Positions 10,451-20,308 of a DNA stretch of 64,000 nt are shown piece after piece. Position 1 is the stretch's first letter. Every line of letters starts with the position of its first letter. Position numbers and translations under genes: made by a program. This DNA is from Nitrosospira sp. NpAV (GTDB lineage Bacteria; Pseudomonadota; Gammaproteobacteria; Burkholderiales; Nitrosomonadaceae), in contig NZ_JXQM01000003.1 of the NCBI RefSeq assembly GCF_000832065.1, positions 186,001 through 250,000 of the forward strand. Direction: 5' to 3'. Under the pieces are notes generated by a model. The model was not told the origin of the DNA. It was given only the letters and a program-made list of their open reading frames with translations, and did not search any database.

Positions 10451-10486
10451 ATTCAGGGAACCCCTGAATACGATTGCCACTATAAT
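10451..10486 (+). promoter_or_regulatory. glnS promoter with 8-bp palindrome
   Basis: ATTCAGGG (10451-10458), AAC, then CCCTGAAT (10462-10469) form a perfect inverted repeat. A consensus TATAAT follows at 10481-10486, about 40 bases before the glnS start. The palindrome covers the place where a -35 box would lie, and no TTGACA is present. This suggests a promoter that is either activator-dependent or blocked by a protein bound to the palindrome. It could also serve birA on the other strand. Confidence 0.5.
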
Positions 10487-10527
10487 AGTTTGCCTGACGT
10501 ATAAGAATGATATCCCGAGAGGCTGAC

Positions 10528-12228
10528 TTGAAAGATAATTCCGCAACTATCCCCACCGCGCCGCCTGTTTCCAACTTCATCCGCAACATCATTGAAGAAG
10601 ACAATCGCGCCGGCAAATGGAATGGACGAGTGGAAACCCGTTTCCCCCCCGAACCGAATGGCTACCTGCACATCGGACATGCTAAAAGCATCTGCCTCAA
10701 TTTTGGTCTCGCGCATGATTATAATGGCGCATGCCACCTGCGCTTCGATGACACCAATCCCGAGAAAGAAGAGCAAGAATATGTTGATTCAATACTTGAT
10801 TCGATCCGATGGCTCGGTTTCGATTGGGGCAAGCACCTCTACTATGCCTCCGATTATTTCGACAAACTTTACGAGTTTGCAGAATACCTCATCAATCAAG
10901 GGCAAGCTTACGTGGATAGCCTTACTGCCGAGGAAATACGCGCGTTCCGCGGTAGTCTGACCGAGACCGGACAGAACAGCCCCTACCGCGACCGTACTAT
11001 TGCGGAGAACCTCGACTTGTTCCGCCGCATGAAAGCAGGGGAATTCGCTGATGGCGCTCACGTTTTGCGCGCCAAAATCGACATGTCCTCTCCCAACATC
11101 AATCTGCGCGACCCGGTGATCTACCGAATCCGCCGCGCTCATCATCACCGCACCGGCAATAAATGGTGTATCTACCCGATGTATGATTACACGCATTGCA
11201 TTTCCGATGCGCTGGAGAAAATTACTCATTCGCTTTGCACGCTGGAATTCGAGGATCACCGTCCCCTCTACGACTGGGTGCTGGACCAGTTAAAAGATGT
11301 CGTTCCATGTCATCCGCAACAAATCGAGTTTGCACGGCTGAATCTCACCTATGCGGTAATGAGCAAGCGAAAACTGATCGAACTGGTCGAGAATGGTTTC
11401 GTCGATGGCTGGGACGATCCGCGCATGAATACGTTGGCTGGCGTGCGGCGTCGAGGCTACACGCCCGAGTCCATACGGCTGTTTGCGGAGCGCATTGGTG
11501 TCAGCAAAGCCGACTCATGGATAGAAATGGGCGTGCTGGAGGACTGCCTGCGCGAAGACCTGAATGAACGCGCTCCTCGGCGCATCGCCATCCTGGACCC
11601 GCTAAAGGTCGTTATCGACAATTATCCGGAAAACAGCGAGGAGGAATGCCTTGCTCCCAACCATCCGCAAAAACCGGATTGGGGAAAGCGCGTCGTGCCG
11701 CTATCGAAAATTATTTATATCGAAGCCAGCGATTTCATGGAGATTCCCTCCAAAGGCTATTTTCGCCTTTCCCCCGGTGCCGAAGTACGGTTACGCTATG
11801 CTTATATCATTAAATGTATAGGCGTCTTGAAAAATGCCAGCGGAGAAATCATGGAAATTCACTGCACCTATGATGCCGATACCAAAAGCGGTACGGAGGG
11901 AGCGGAAAAACGCAAAGTTAAAGGTAACATTCACTGGCTGTCGGCGAGACACGCGCAGCAGGCCGAAGTACGGCTTTATGATCGTCTTTTTACGCACGCC
12001 CATCCCGATACCGGCGGCAACGATTACAAGGCGTCTCTCAACTTGCATTCCAAGAAAACCATCACCGCGTACGTGGAACCTTTCCTCAATCAGACGCAGC
12101 CGGAAGACCGCTTTCAATTCGAACGTCACGGTTACTTCGTCGCCGACCGCGAGGACACAGTTCCGGGCAAACCGGTGTTCAACCGTGCGGTAACGTTGCG
12201 GGATTCATGGGGAAAAACCGGTGGATAA
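10528..12228 (+). CDS. glnS: Glutamine--tRNA ligase
   Basis: Charges tRNA(Gln) directly with glutamine. It is a class I synthetase with HIGH at 48-51 and a KMSKS-like VMSKR around 277-281, followed by the two beta-barrel anticodon-binding domains. Length is 566 residues, normal for the bacterial enzyme. I prefer the TTG at 10528: GAGAGG sits six bases upstream and the product starts with the family-like segment before [11 protein letters not shown]. An in-frame ATG at 10507 adds seven residues but has no ribosome site and lies very near the predicted transcription start. Divergent from birA. Confidence 0.95.
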   Translation: MKDNSATIPTAPPVSNFIRNIIEEDNRAGKWNGRVETRFPPEPNGYLHIGHAKSICLNFGLAHDYNGACHLRFDDTNPEKEEQEYVDSILDSIRWLGFDWGKHLYYASDYFDKLYEFAEYLINQGQAYVDSLTAEEIRAFRGSLTETGQNSPYRDRTIAENLDLFRRMKAGEFADGAHVLRAKIDMSSPNINLRDPVIYRIRRAHHHRTGNKWCIYPMYDYTHCISDALEKITHSLCTLEFEDHRPLYDWVLDQLKDVVPCHPQQIEFARLNLTYAVMSKRKLIELVENGFVDGWDDPRMNTLAGVRRRGYTPESIRLFAERIGVSKADSWIEMGVLEDCLREDLNERAPRRIAILDPLKVVIDNYPENSEEECLAPNHPQKPDWGKRVVPLSKIIYIEASDFMEIPSKGYFRLSPGAEVRLRYAYIIKCIGVLKNASGEIMEIHCTYDADTKSGTEGAEKRKVKGNIHWLSARHAQQAEVRLYDRLFTHAHPDTGGNDYKASLNLHSKKTITAYVEPFLNQTQPEDRFQFERHGYFVADREDTVPGKPVFNRAVTLRDSWGKTGG

Positions 12229-12585
12229 AAAGTCGCCTGATGTTGCAGTGGAATTATGCGGAATATGCTGTATGCCACGGCCGGATGCACCAGCGGGATC
12301 ATTTTTCCTGTACGCACTTCGGGGCAGATGTGATGAATGTCGCGGAGAGGGCACCCGCGGTGCAGGAATATTTCTCTGTATCGCGTATCGGTGATCATAA
12401 TCTGGTTATAATGTTACACTTCCCTTTCATGCATTTTTTCGCTAGCATAGGCATATATAAGGATGGGTAATTTTTCCGTGTTCCGTTATCTTATAGATCT
12501 ATCTCGAGCGATCCAGACGTATAGCACCGATATCCCCTTGCCGCACGGCATTAGCCGAATATATTAATTTTTCAACGAGAACTCC
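12229..12585. other. Intergenic region between glnS and trxA
   Basis: About 355 bases. A TATAAT at 12407-12412 could be a -10 box for trxA, although the -35 is poor. The 87-codon frame that crosses from the glnS end (12207-12470) has no ribosome site and resembles no family I know. I see no tRNA or clear hairpin. Confidence 0.4.
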
Positions 12586-12912
12586 ATGAGCCAGCATATC
12601 CATTACGTCTCCGATGGAACATTTGAATCCGAGGTATTGCAATCAACCGTGCCCGTACTAGTTGATTACTGGGCGGAATGGTGTGGCCCATGCAAAATGA
12701 TCGCACCTATTCTGGACGAAGTCGCGAAAGAATATGGGGAGCGCCTCAAGGTGGCAAAACTCAATATCGACGAAAATCAGGCCACACCGCCAAAATACGG
12801 TATTCGAGGTATCCCTACGCTCATGCTATTTAAGAATGGCAACATTGAGGCAACCAAGGTTGGCGCGCTATCAAAATCGCAACTGACCGCTTTTATTGAC
12901 AGTCATATTTAA
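12586..12912 (+). CDS. trxA: Thioredoxin
   Basis: Cytoplasmic disulfide reductant for ribonucleotide reductase, methionine sulfoxide reductases and others. The 108-residue protein has the canonical active site WCGPC at 32-36, the buried catalytic Asp region near DYWAEW, and the cis-proline in GIPTLML near residue 77. It precedes rho, the common order in beta- and gammaproteobacteria. The roughly 150 bases between them hold no clear terminator. The start ATG follows a GAGAA-type ribosome site. Confidence 0.96.
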   Translation: MSQHIHYVSDGTFESEVLQSTVPVLVDYWAEWCGPCKMIAPILDEVAKEYGERLKVAKLNIDENQATPPKYGIRGIPTLMLFKNGNIEATKVGALSKSQLTAFIDSHI

Positions 12913-13062
12913 ACCGGCTACTCTTGTGTTTGTTGTTTTCCTAAAGTAAGCAAAGCGGAACCCGATTGGACCCCCGCTTTTAATTCTTTCTCTGCCGCAT
13001 CGCCTTCCCCCAACGTTTTCTGACGCTTTACGTCCCCTGTTTTTTCACCCACGATTCCGTCC

Positions 13063-14322
13063 ATGCACTTATCCGACCTCAAGAACTTTCATGTCACCGA
13101 ACTGGTAGAGATGGCTATTGCCAATGAAATAGACGGTGCCAATCGTCTGCGAAAACAGGATCTGATTTTCGCACTTTTAAAGAATCAGGCACGAAAGGGA
13201 GAGAGTATTTTTGGCGAAGGTACGCTGGAAGTCTTGCAGGACGGATTCGGATTCCTGCGATCGCCAGACACTTCCTATTTGGCGGGTCCGGATGACATCT
13301 ATGTTTCCCCCAGTCAAATCAGGCGCTTCAACCTACATACCGGAGATTCGATAGAGGGCGAAATACGCACTCCAAAGGATGGCGAACGCTACTTCGCGCT
13401 GGTAAAGGTGGACAAGGTTAACAATGAGCCACCGGAAAATTCCAAGCATAAAATTCTGTTTGAAAACCTCACCCCGCTTTTTCCCACCCAACGGCTGCTG
13501 CTCGAACGCGATATCAAAGCTGAGGAAAACGTCACCAGTCGCATCATTGATCTCATTGCCCCCATTGGCAAGGGGCAGCGCGGCCTATTAGTGGCCAGTC
13601 CCAAATCTGGGAAAACGGTTATGCTGCAACACATCGCTCACGCGATCGCCGCCAACCATCCCGACGTAATGCTGATGGTGTTGCTGATAGACGAGCGCCC
13701 CGAAGAAGTGACCGAGATGATACGTTCGGTCAGAGGCGAAGTGGTCTCCTCCACTTTTGACGAGCCTGCGGTGCGCCATGTGCAAGTCGCCGACATGGTC
13801 ATCGAAAAAGCCAAGCGGCTGGTGGAGCACAAGAAGGATGTAGTGATACTGCTGGACTCGATCACGCGCCTGGCACGCGCATACAACACGGTGGTGCCCG
13901 CCTCCGGCAAGGTGCTGACGGGCGGTGTGGACGCCAATGCATTGCAGCGTCCCAAGCGTTTTTTTGGCGCTGCACGCAATATCGAAGAAGGCGGCTCCCT
14001 CACCATCATCGCCACCGCGTTGGTCGACACCGGTTCGCGCATGGATGATGTGATCTACGAGGAATTCAAGGGCACCGGCAACATGGAAATCCACCTCGAC
14101 CGGCGCATGGCGGAAAAACGGACCTACCCGGCGATCAACGTCAACCGCTCCGGCACCCGTAAAGAAGAATTGCTTATCAAGCCGGATGTGTTGCAGAAAA
14201 TCTGGGTGCTGCGTAAGCTGCTCTATCCGATGGATGACATGGATGCAATGGAATTTTTGCTCGACAAGATCAAGGCCACAAAAAATAATGCGGATTTCTT
14301 CGATTCAATGCGACGAGTATAG
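13063..14322 (+). CDS. rho: Transcription termination factor Rho
   Basis: Hexameric RNA helicase that ends transcription at Rho-dependent sites. The protein has 419 residues. The N-terminal helical and cold-shock-like RNA-binding domain includes [13 protein letters not shown]. The ATPase domain has a P-loop around PKSGKT (180-185), a Walker B segment [16 protein letters not shown], and the Q-loop and R-loop region. It has no long insertion. It follows trxA and precedes rpmE on the same strand; a separate promoter for rpmE lies between. Confidence 0.97.
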   Translation: MHLSDLKNFHVTELVEMAIANEIDGANRLRKQDLIFALLKNQARKGESIFGEGTLEVLQDGFGFLRSPDTSYLAGPDDIYVSPSQIRRFNLHTGDSIEGEIRTPKDGERYFALVKVDKVNNEPPENSKHKILFENLTPLFPTQRLLLERDIKAEENVTSRIIDLIAPIGKGQRGLLVASPKSGKTVMLQHIAHAIAANHPDVMLMVLLIDERPEEVTEMIRSVRGEVVSSTFDEPAVRHVQVADMVIEKAKRLVEHKKDVVILLDSITRLARAYNTVVPASGKVLTGGVDANALQRPKRFFGAARNIEEGGSLTIIATALVDTGSRMDDVIYEEFKGTGNMEIHLDRRMAEKRTYPAINVNRSGTRKEELLIKPDVLQKIWVLRKLLYPMDDMDAMEFLLDKIKATKNNADFFDSMRRV

Positions 14323-14433
14323 ATGCCATAACGAAATGGACTTTTGTCTCTGCATCATTCAGGCACCGGGCGCCAATAGTTTCGTATTTCTGATTCAAGG
14401 CCCGCCACTTATCCCCGCATAACAACCGCATTG

Positions 14434-14462
14434 TTGCAACCCCTTCCGGATTAAAGGATAAT
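14434..14462 (+). promoter_or_regulatory. Sigma-70 promoter of rpmE
   Basis: TTGCAA at 14434-14439 and GATAAT at 14457-14462 are separated by exactly 17 bases, giving a good housekeeping promoter. Transcription would start near 14469 and leave a leader of about 50 bases before the rpmE start at 14518. Confidence 0.6.
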
Positions 14463-14517
14463 ATGCGCCTTTCCGTTTCGCAGCCTGCCGGACGGGTATA
14501 GATCAAGGACACACACC

Positions 14518-14742
14518 ATGAAAGCAGAAATTCATCCAGATTATCAGGAAATCACCGTGACCTGCAGTTGCGGCAACACGTTCCAGACCCGCTCCACCAT
14601 GGGCAAGCCCTTGCATATAGAAGTATGTTCGGTCTGCCATCCGTTCTATACCGGTAAGCAAAAAATCGTTGACACCGCCGGACGGGTAGAAAAATTCCGC
14701 CAGAAATACGGCAAGAAGGCGGAAAAGCAGACAACGGCTTAA
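14518..14742 (+). CDS. rpmE: 50S ribosomal protein L31, zinc-binding type
   Basis: Large-subunit protein at the bridge between ribosomal subunits. The 74-residue protein keeps all four zinc-ligand cysteines: C16 and C18 (CSC) and C37 and C40 (CSVC). This marks it as the zinc-containing C+ form, not the zinc-free paralogue used under zinc starvation. It has its own promoter and an intrinsic terminator about 55 bases after the stop. Confidence 0.96.
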   Translation: MKAEIHPDYQEITVTCSCGNTFQTRSTMGKPLHIEVCSVCHPFYTGKQKIVDTAGRVEKFRQKYGKKAEKQTTA

Positions 14743-14795
14743 CACTATCTCGATCGGTATGGGCCGTTACGGTAGAAAGGGAACCGGGTAACCAA

Positions 14796-14820
14796 GGGCA
14801 GCTTCAAGCTGCCCTTTTTT
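14796..14820 (+). terminator. Intrinsic terminator after rpmE
   Basis: GGGCAGC (14796-14802), loop TTCAA, GCTGCCC (14808-14814), then six T residues. A clean rho-independent terminator ending the rpmE transcript. Confidence 0.85.
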
Positions 14821-14861
14821 ATTTCCTGCAACCTTTTCGTATATCAATCGTTAATGTCGCC

Positions 14862-16343
14862 ATGAGGATCTCGTCCATACTTAAATTCATCGTTGCATTC
14901 TGCATGGCGTGTCTATTTACCGGCTGCGCGGTAAATCCGGTTACCGGCAACCGGAACTTCACTCTCATGTCGGAAGCCGATGAAATGAATAAAGGGCGGC
15001 AGGCGGCGGCGGAGATTCAGAAGAAATATGATAGTTACGATCTGCCAAGCCTCCAAAATTATGTGAATGCGGTCGGGCAAAAACTTGCAAAAAAAAGCCA
15101 CCGGCCACAGCTCGAATACCATTTCACCGTCGTCGACAGCCCTCAGGTAAACGCTTTTGCCCTACCAGGCGGTTATATTTATGTCACGCGCGGTATTCTG
15201 GCGTATCTGAACTCCGAAGCCGAACTTGCCGCCGTATTGGGACACGAGATTGGCCACGTCACGGCACGTCACAGCGTACGGCAATATAGCGCCGCCGCTG
15301 CCACCAATGCCGCTGCCACCATTGGTGGTCTCGTGGCGGGGGTATTCATGCCGCAACTAGGTGGACAACTGGCACAAAGCCTTCAAAGTCTTCTAGGATT
15401 TACCGGGAGTGTCCTCCTTTCGGGATATGGTCGCAGCCATGAGCTGGAGGCGGACCGTCTGGGCGCCGAGTACCTTGCGCGGAGCGGCTATGACCCGCAG
15501 GCAATGATCAAGGTTATCGGTGTGCTGAAGAATCAGGAGCTATTCGACATTGAAGTCGCCAAGCAGGAAGGCCGGGAACCGCGCCGTTATCATGGTATTT
15601 TCGCTACCCACCCCGACAACGACACGCGCCTGCAGGAGGTGGTGGGTGAAGCGAACCAATACATCGAGCCGGCCGGCACGGATGATCGCCGTGCGGAATT
15701 CTTGCGCCAAACCGACGGTATGGTTTTTGGCGATGCTGCCAATCAAGGGATCGTGCGGGGAAATACGTTTCGACACAAGGACATGGGCTTCATGCTGTCG
15801 TTTCCGCCCGAGTGGCGTATACGCAATCAGCCGGATGAAGTGGTGGCGACCAGCCCCGACGGCGACGCACTGATGGTATTGAGTCTTTTCGGCGCTCCCC
15901 GCGGTTCCCCGGCCGATCTTGCCCGCGAACGCTTTCGCCTTGAATCTCCCGATCAGATTCTATCGATGACCAACAATGGCTTGCCTGTCGCGGTTGTGAC
16001 CGCTACCACCCAGAATGGAGAGCCATTCAAGGCAGGCGTGATTTACCATGACAGCAAGGCATACCTTCTGGCGGGCAGAGGCAACTCTCCCGCCATATTC
16101 GACCGTTACCGGACGGCGATCTCCAATGCGATTGAGAGTTTCCGCGCACTCACCGATGCGGAGCGAAAATCCATTAAATCGCTGGAGATCAAAACCATCA
16201 TGGCGAGGAAGGGCTTGAGCTACGCCGAGTTGGCACGGAACTCTCCCTTGGGCGTGAATGCGGAAAATTACTTGCGCTTACTTAACGGCCAATATCCTGA
16301 TGGTGAGCCAGTGCCCGGCCAAAGAATCAAAATTGTCAAGTAA
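14862..16343 (+). CDS. M48-family zinc metalloprotease lipoprotein (BepA/YfgC-like)
   Basis: Probable periplasmic protease in outer-membrane quality control. The 493-residue protein starts with a signal peptide ending in the lipobox LFTGC (Cys at about 22). The zinc site is HEIGH at 128-132, with the third ligand in the SHELEADR segment (E196). A central region resembles the C-terminal part of M48 lipoproteins that includes MVFGDAANQGIVRG. The last 50 residues look like a degenerate LysM-type peptidoglycan-binding motif ending in PGQRIKIVK. Unlike E. coli BepA it lacks clear TPR repeats. It stands alone after the rpmE terminator. Confidence 0.88.
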   Translation: MRISSILKFIVAFCMACLFTGCAVNPVTGNRNFTLMSEADEMNKGRQAAAEIQKKYDSYDLPSLQNYVNAVGQKLAKKSHRPQLEYHFTVVDSPQVNAFALPGGYIYVTRGILAYLNSEAELAAVLGHEIGHVTARHSVRQYSAAAATNAAATIGGLVAGVFMPQLGGQLAQSLQSLLGFTGSVLLSGYGRSHELEADRLGAEYLARSGYDPQAMIKVIGVLKNQELFDIEVAKQEGREPRRYHGIFATHPDNDTRLQEVVGEANQYIEPAGTDDRRAEFLRQTDGMVFGDAANQGIVRGNTFRHKDMGFMLSFPPEWRIRNQPDEVVATSPDGDALMVLSLFGAPRGSPADLARERFRLESPDQILSMTNNGLPVAVVTATTQNGEPFKAGVIYHDSKAYLLAGRGNSPAIFDRYRTAISNAIESFRALTDAERKSIKSLEIKTIMARKGLSYAELARNSPLGVNAENYLRLLNGQYPDGEPVPGQRIKIVK

Positions 16344-16424
16344 GCCCTCGCTTCCGCGATAACTATTGGCTTTCTTCCGTATCTCTTTTTGCCAAGCTGA
16401 AATGCTTGTTTTCCTCAATGCGGC

Positions 16425-17084
16425 CTACGCGTTTTGCGCCAAAAGGGGATAGTCCGTAATCACGCCATCTACACCGAGTTCGCGGCAGTAGTCGTGCTCC
16501 ATTTTTGTCATCGGCCCATAAACAAAATTACGAAAACCGTCCGCAATCGCCTGCTTCAACAGATTATCATCCAGAACTTCATAATCCCACACAATATGAT
16601 TGACTCGGGGATTGCCCTCGCAATCAAAGTCGGCCAGCAAGGAGGTAAGCGTTTGCGGCCGATGCGCTACCAACAGGCCGCAATTAACCATAAGGGATGA
16701 TGCGCAGATCGCAATCAGGTCGTGACGGAAGGAGGTGACAATAATACGGTGACCGGCTTGATGTTTTTCGAGCACTTTGATAACCGAGGATAATGCCTTC
16801 GCCGTCTTGATCTCGATATTCCACAAGATACCGGAGAATTGCTCCAACGCTTCATCCAGTGTGGGCACCTCATGTCCTGCGGCCTGCTCGATGTCTCGGC
16901 GGGTAAGGCTGTCCACGGCTTGTCCCGAGATCACACGATCATGAATCAGCACCGGCAAGCCATCGAGACTGATGCGCACATCGGTTTCGATGCCATTTAC
17001 ACCCAGCGCCACCGCTGCTTCAAAAGCTGCCAGGGTATTTTCGGGGACCGCGGCGTGAACACCCCGGTGAGCGATTACCAGCAT
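16425..17084 (-). CDS. ugpQ: Glycerophosphodiester phosphodiesterase
   Basis: Hydrolyses glycerophosphodiesters to glycerol-3-phosphate and an alcohol. The 219-residue protein has no signal peptide, so it is cytoplasmic and UgpQ-like. Family motifs are clear: H6-R7 (HRG), E15-N16-T17 (ENT), the metal ligands E33 and D35 (GIETDV), and H48-D49 (IHD). The C-terminal DGVITDYP is also typical. The neighbouring alpha/beta hydrolase is on the same strand about 65 bases upstream. No ugp transporter is in the window, so the physiological source of the substrate is unclear. Confidence 0.88.
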   Translation of the reverse strand: MLVIAHRGVHAAVPENTLAAFEAAVALGVNGIETDVRISLDGLPVLIHDRVISGQAVDSLTRRDIEQAAGHEVPTLDEALEQFSGILWNIEIKTAKALSSVIKVLEKHQAGHRIIVTSFRHDLIAICASSLMVNCGLLVAHRPQTLTSLLADFDCEGNPRVNHIVWDYEVLDDNLLKQAIADGFRNFVYGPMTKMEHDYCRELGVDGVITDYPLLAQNA

Positions 17085-17148
17085 GGCTTGTTCCCAAGTA
17101 AATTCAATTTATCAAACATGGTCCTGACTAGTCTCCTTCATAGTAAAG

Positions 17149-17973
17149 TTATTGCTTTAGCTGTGTATCCATAAACCTACCCAACGCTTCTATCCATTCT
17201 TCCCGCATGAAAATGAAACCGCTGTTGTGACCGCCCTGCAGCTCCAGGAACTGCTTCGGCTCCGGTGCGGCCTGATATAACGCCTGGCCATGCGCGAACG
17301 GCACAATATCATCCTGCGAACTATGCGCGACAAACACCGGGCAGGCAACAGACCGCAAGTACTCAATCGTGTTGTAGTTGAAACGGGACAGCAGACGTAC
17401 TGGCAGAAAGGGATAAATTTTTGCCGCCATGTCGGGTACCGAGGTAAATACCGATGCGAGCACCAGCGCCCCCGGCTTTTCGCTCATCGCAAGCCATGCC
17501 GCCACCGCGCCGCCGAGCGATTCACCAAACAGCACAATGTGGGCAGATGGAGTACCTTTTGCTTCGGTGAGATAACGCCATGCTGCCTGGGCATCGAGAA
17601 AAGTACCGGATTCCGAGGGCGAGCCACTGCTCTGGCCGTAGCCGCGATAATCAAAAATGAATGTGTTGTAACCGAGCCGATAAAACATCAGCAGATATTC
17701 CAGGCGATGCGAAATGTTGCCGGCGTTACCGTGAAAGAACAGTATGGTTCCTTTCGCAGCAGGGGCCGGCACAAACCAGCCATGCAGAGTTTCGCCGTCG
17801 GTCGTAGAAATTTCCACGGGCTCGTAGGCGAGCCCTACATAATCAGGAGCGGCGATAATATTTCGCCCGGATTCCGGATAATAGATAAGGCCCGGCTGGG
17901 CAATAAATATCACCAGTGCCAGCGCACCGTATGCGATCGCAGCCACAATGCCTAAGCTAAACAACATACGCAT
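17149..17973 (-). CDS. Alpha/beta hydrolase, Bem46-like
   Basis: A membrane-anchored serine hydrolase of unknown substrate. One N-terminal helix (about 4-25) is followed by the hydrolase domain. The oxyanion motif FFHGNAGN starts near residue 79. The nucleophile elbow GESLGG carries S152. The acid is in SSQDDIVPF (D221 or D222) and the base is H249 in GGHNSGF, so the triad looks complete. The family is widespread and poorly characterised. It is divergent from ppa and on the same strand as the downstream glycerophosphodiesterase; the two might act together on membrane lipids, but this is only an inference from position. Confidence 0.82.
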   Translation of the reverse strand: MRMLFSLGIVAAIAYGALALVIFIAQPGLIYYPESGRNIIAAPDYVGLAYEPVEISTTDGETLHGWFVPAPAAKGTILFFHGNAGNISHRLEYLLMFYRLGYNTFIFDYRGYGQSSGSPSESGTFLDAQAAWRYLTEAKGTPSAHIVLFGESLGGAVAAWLAMSEKPGALVLASVFTSVPDMAAKIYPFLPVRLLSRFNYNTIEYLRSVACPVFVAHSSQDDIVPFAHGQALYQAAPEPKQFLELQGGHNSGFIFMREEWIEALGRFMDTQLKQ

Positions 17974-17982
17974 GGCTAGAAA

Positions 17983-18013
17983 TTGTTTAATCGCGCGGAC
18001 TCACCGTTATAAT
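17983..18013 (+). promoter_or_regulatory. Possible ppa promoter
   Basis: A consensus TATAAT at 18008-18013 lies about 35 bases before the ppa start. TTGTTT at 17983-17988 is the nearest -35 candidate, but the 19-base spacer is long. AGGAG at 18032-18036 is the ribosome site. Confidence 0.4.
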
Positions 18014-18047
18014 AGTTGATTTTCAGTTACCAGGAGCAAGAATACAA

Positions 18048-18596
18048 ATGAATCTCGACCGGGTAAATTCTGGCCGCGACGTGCCCAGCGATTTCAACGT
18101 CATCATAGAAATCCCCATGAACGCCGACCCCATCAAGTACGAGGTCGATAAGGAAACCGGTGCGATGTTTGTGGATCGCTTCATGTCCACGTCAATGCAC
18201 TATCCGTGCAACTACGGCTATATTCCTCACACGCTATCGAAAGATGGAGATCCGGTGGATGTGCTGGTGATATCGCCGGTTCCCCTCATTTCCGGCGTGG
18301 TAGTGCGCTGCAGGTCGCTGGGCATGTTGAAAATGACCGATGAGGCCGGCGAGGATGCCAAGGTATTGGCGGTACCTATCGACAAGCTGTGCGGTCTCTA
18401 CCGCAAAAAAAAATCCTACGATGATTTACCGGAACTGGTGCGCTCACAAATCGCACATTTCTTTGCGCACTACAAAGATCTTGAAGCCGGCAAATGGGTC
18501 AAAATAAATGGCTGGGCTGGCGTCAAAGAAGCCAAGGCAGAAATTATGGGCGGGGTCAAGCGCTATAATTCAGCCAAAAAGAAGCCGATGTTTTAA
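18048..18596 (+). CDS. ppa: Inorganic pyrophosphatase, family I
   Basis: Hydrolyses pyrophosphate made by biosynthesis, pulling polymerisation reactions forward. The 182-residue product has the family I signature DGDPVDVLV at 66-74, with metal-binding D66, D68 and D71. It also has the N-terminal [16 protein letters not shown] segment. Length and motifs match the soluble cytoplasmic hexameric enzyme. ATG 18048 follows AGGAG. It is transcribed alone, divergent from the alpha/beta hydrolase gene. Confidence 0.96.
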   Translation: MNLDRVNSGRDVPSDFNVIIEIPMNADPIKYEVDKETGAMFVDRFMSTSMHYPCNYGYIPHTLSKDGDPVDVLVISPVPLISGVVVRCRSLGMLKMTDEAGEDAKVLAVPIDKLCGLYRKKKSYDDLPELVRSQIAHFFAHYKDLEAGKWVKINGWAGVKEAKAEIMGGVKRYNSAKKKPMF

Positions 18597-18736
18597 GATT
18601 CGATTCGACGCAACGCATTTTATTGATCCGGCGTGTAACACACGTGGTTCCGGCTGAATTTCGTGTCCCAATACGGAATAGCGAAATTTGTGGCACCCTC
18701 TCGATAATCAATAGCAAAACATGAACGCAAGAAGAA

Positions 18737-19336
18737 ATGAGCTGGCTTGAACCCGTGGAGTTGAAGGGGGCGATTGTGACACTCGCGCCTCTCGGGATTA
18801 ATGACGTCGAACCGTTAAAAGCTGCGGTATCGGATGGAGAGCTCTGGAAACTCTGGTTTGCGAAGGTACCCTCACCGGAGCAAATGGAAAGCTATGTGAG
18901 GCACGCTGTTGAAGACGCAGCGAAAGGAAATATCGCGTTTGCTGTCAGACTCAATAAAACAGACAGGATTGTTGGCACTACCCGTTTTTATAACGTTGAC
19001 GAGTTAAACCAAAGGCCAATGCTGGGCTATACCTGGTACGCGAAATCAGTCTGTAAGACGGGCGTGAATAGTGAAAGCAAGTTCCTGTTGCTTCAATATA
19101 TCTTTGAGCAGAAAAATGCTATCGCGGTGGAATTCAGAACTCATTATTTCAATCAGATCTCCCGAACGTCAATTGAAAGGCTAGGTGCAAAACAAGACGG
19201 AATTTTACGCAACCACCAAAGAATGTCCGATGGCTCAATCCGTGATACGGTTGTTTATTCTATACTTCAGCATGAATGGCCGGCGGTGAAAAACAACCTG
19301 TTGAGCAGGCTCTGTGCCAACAGCCGTGATACCTGA
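18737..19336 (+). CDS. GNAT-family N-acetyltransferase, RimJ/RimL type
   Basis: A 199-residue acetyltransferase of the type that opens with LKGAIVTLAPLGINDVEPLK and has a central RIVGTTRFYNVD strand. A late IERLGAKQDGILRNHQRMSDGSIRDTVVYSI segment is usual in RimJ/RimL relatives, where it shapes the acceptor site. The exact acceptor (ribosomal protein N-terminus, antibiotic, polyamine) cannot be told from sequence. AAGAAG just before ATG 18737 serves as a ribosome site. It stands alone between ppa and the intradiol-dioxygenase-like gene. Confidence 0.82.
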   Translation: MSWLEPVELKGAIVTLAPLGINDVEPLKAAVSDGELWKLWFAKVPSPEQMESYVRHAVEDAAKGNIAFAVRLNKTDRIVGTTRFYNVDELNQRPMLGYTWYAKSVCKTGVNSESKFLLLQYIFEQKNAIAVEFRTHYFNQISRTSIERLGAKQDGILRNHQRMSDGSIRDTVVYSILQHEWPAVKNNLLSRLCANSRDT

Positions 19337-19517
19337 AATAAAATACAACCTGGCTCTGGCGTGTAGTTGGAATTATTTTGATTTTTCGGCCTCTAAATTC
19401 AAAGATCCAACCACGCCCGTTTGTTTGCGACAGATAGATGCGGAAAGCGCGGGGCGTTAGCGAAATCCATTGAAGGTGAGTGGTTTTGCCGCTGACCAAA
19501 AATTTATGGAGAGAGGC

Positions 19518-20252
19518 ATGAGCGCTGATGATTACAGGGAATGGCTGTTAAGTCGACGAAAAATGCTGACCCTTCTCGGGGCAACGGGAATAAATATGCT
19601 TGCCGGGTGCTCGTCTCGCGGCGCCGGCACCAGGGAAGTAAATGGGAAGACACTTTCTTGTATCGTCACCCCCCAGCAGACTGAAGGCCCCTATTTTGTT
19701 GAAGAGCATCTGGCTCGCTCAGATATCCGGTCCGACCCCGCCGATGGGTCTGTGAAAGAAGGGCTGCCACTTACGCTCGAGATTCGCGTTTCCTCAGTAG
19801 ATAAAGCCCATTGCAGGCCGCTCGCAGGTGCTACGGTGGATATCTGGCACTGTGATGCCGACGGAGTATATTCGGATGTCGTGGATAGTAATTTTAATAC
19901 TCTCGGGAAAAAGTTCCTGCGTGGCTCTCAGGTAACGGATACCAATGGCAGCGTGCGTTTCCTCACGATTTATCCTGGCTGGTATCCGGGCAGGACACCT
20001 CATATACACTTCAAGATCCGTACCGATCCGAAGCATATGCGGGCCTATGAATTCACCTCGCAGCTCTACTTCGATGACTCGCTTTCGGATCTCGTCTATG
20101 CGCAGCAGCCGTATGCGAGAAGAGGGCCGCGCGGCCGGGGAAACAAGGGGGACGCCATTTTCTGGATGGGTGGAAGCCAGTTGGTGCTTACCCTCGTACA
20201 GACTGCGCAAGGCTACGCGTCAACGTTCGACGTCGGACTTGACATAGGCTGA
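19518..20252 (+). CDS. Exported intradiol ring-cleavage dioxygenase-like protein
   Basis: Resembles the beta chain of protocatechuate 3,4-dioxygenase, but as a stand-alone exported protein. The N-terminus has a twin-arginine-like SRRKMLTLLGATG followed by LAGC, a possible lipobox. The dioxygenase fold carries all four predicted Fe(III) ligands: a Tyr in DGVYSD, a Tyr in YPGWYPGRTPH, and the two His of PHIHFKI. No ring-degradation genes are nearby, so aromatic catabolism is not supported by context. Such proteins occur in many bacteria with unknown substrate. The frame is open from a TTG at 19470; ATG 19518 is preferred because GGAG lies six bases upstream and places the signal near the start (244 residues). 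Confidence 0.78.
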   Translation: MSADDYREWLLSRRKMLTLLGATGINMLAGCSSRGAGTREVNGKTLSCIVTPQQTEGPYFVEEHLARSDIRSDPADGSVKEGLPLTLEIRVSSVDKAHCRPLAGATVDIWHCDADGVYSDVVDSNFNTLGKKFLRGSQVTDTNGSVRFLTIYPGWYPGRTPHIHFKIRTDPKHMRAYEFTSQLYFDDSLSDLVYAQQPYARRGPRGRGNKGDAIFWMGGSQLVLTLVQTAQGYASTFDVGLDIG

Positions 20253-20308
20253 TCTCATCCAAAAATACCGGGACTTCGAATGCAGCGCAAGATTATCCGG
20301 CCGGTCCT

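Noticed and set aside
12207-12470. 87-codon frame after glnS
   Set aside because: Starts inside glnS, has no ribosome site and no recognisable family.
18625-18650. CGTGT/ACACG inverted repeat after ppa as a terminator
   Set aside because: The stem is only five bases and no T-run follows.
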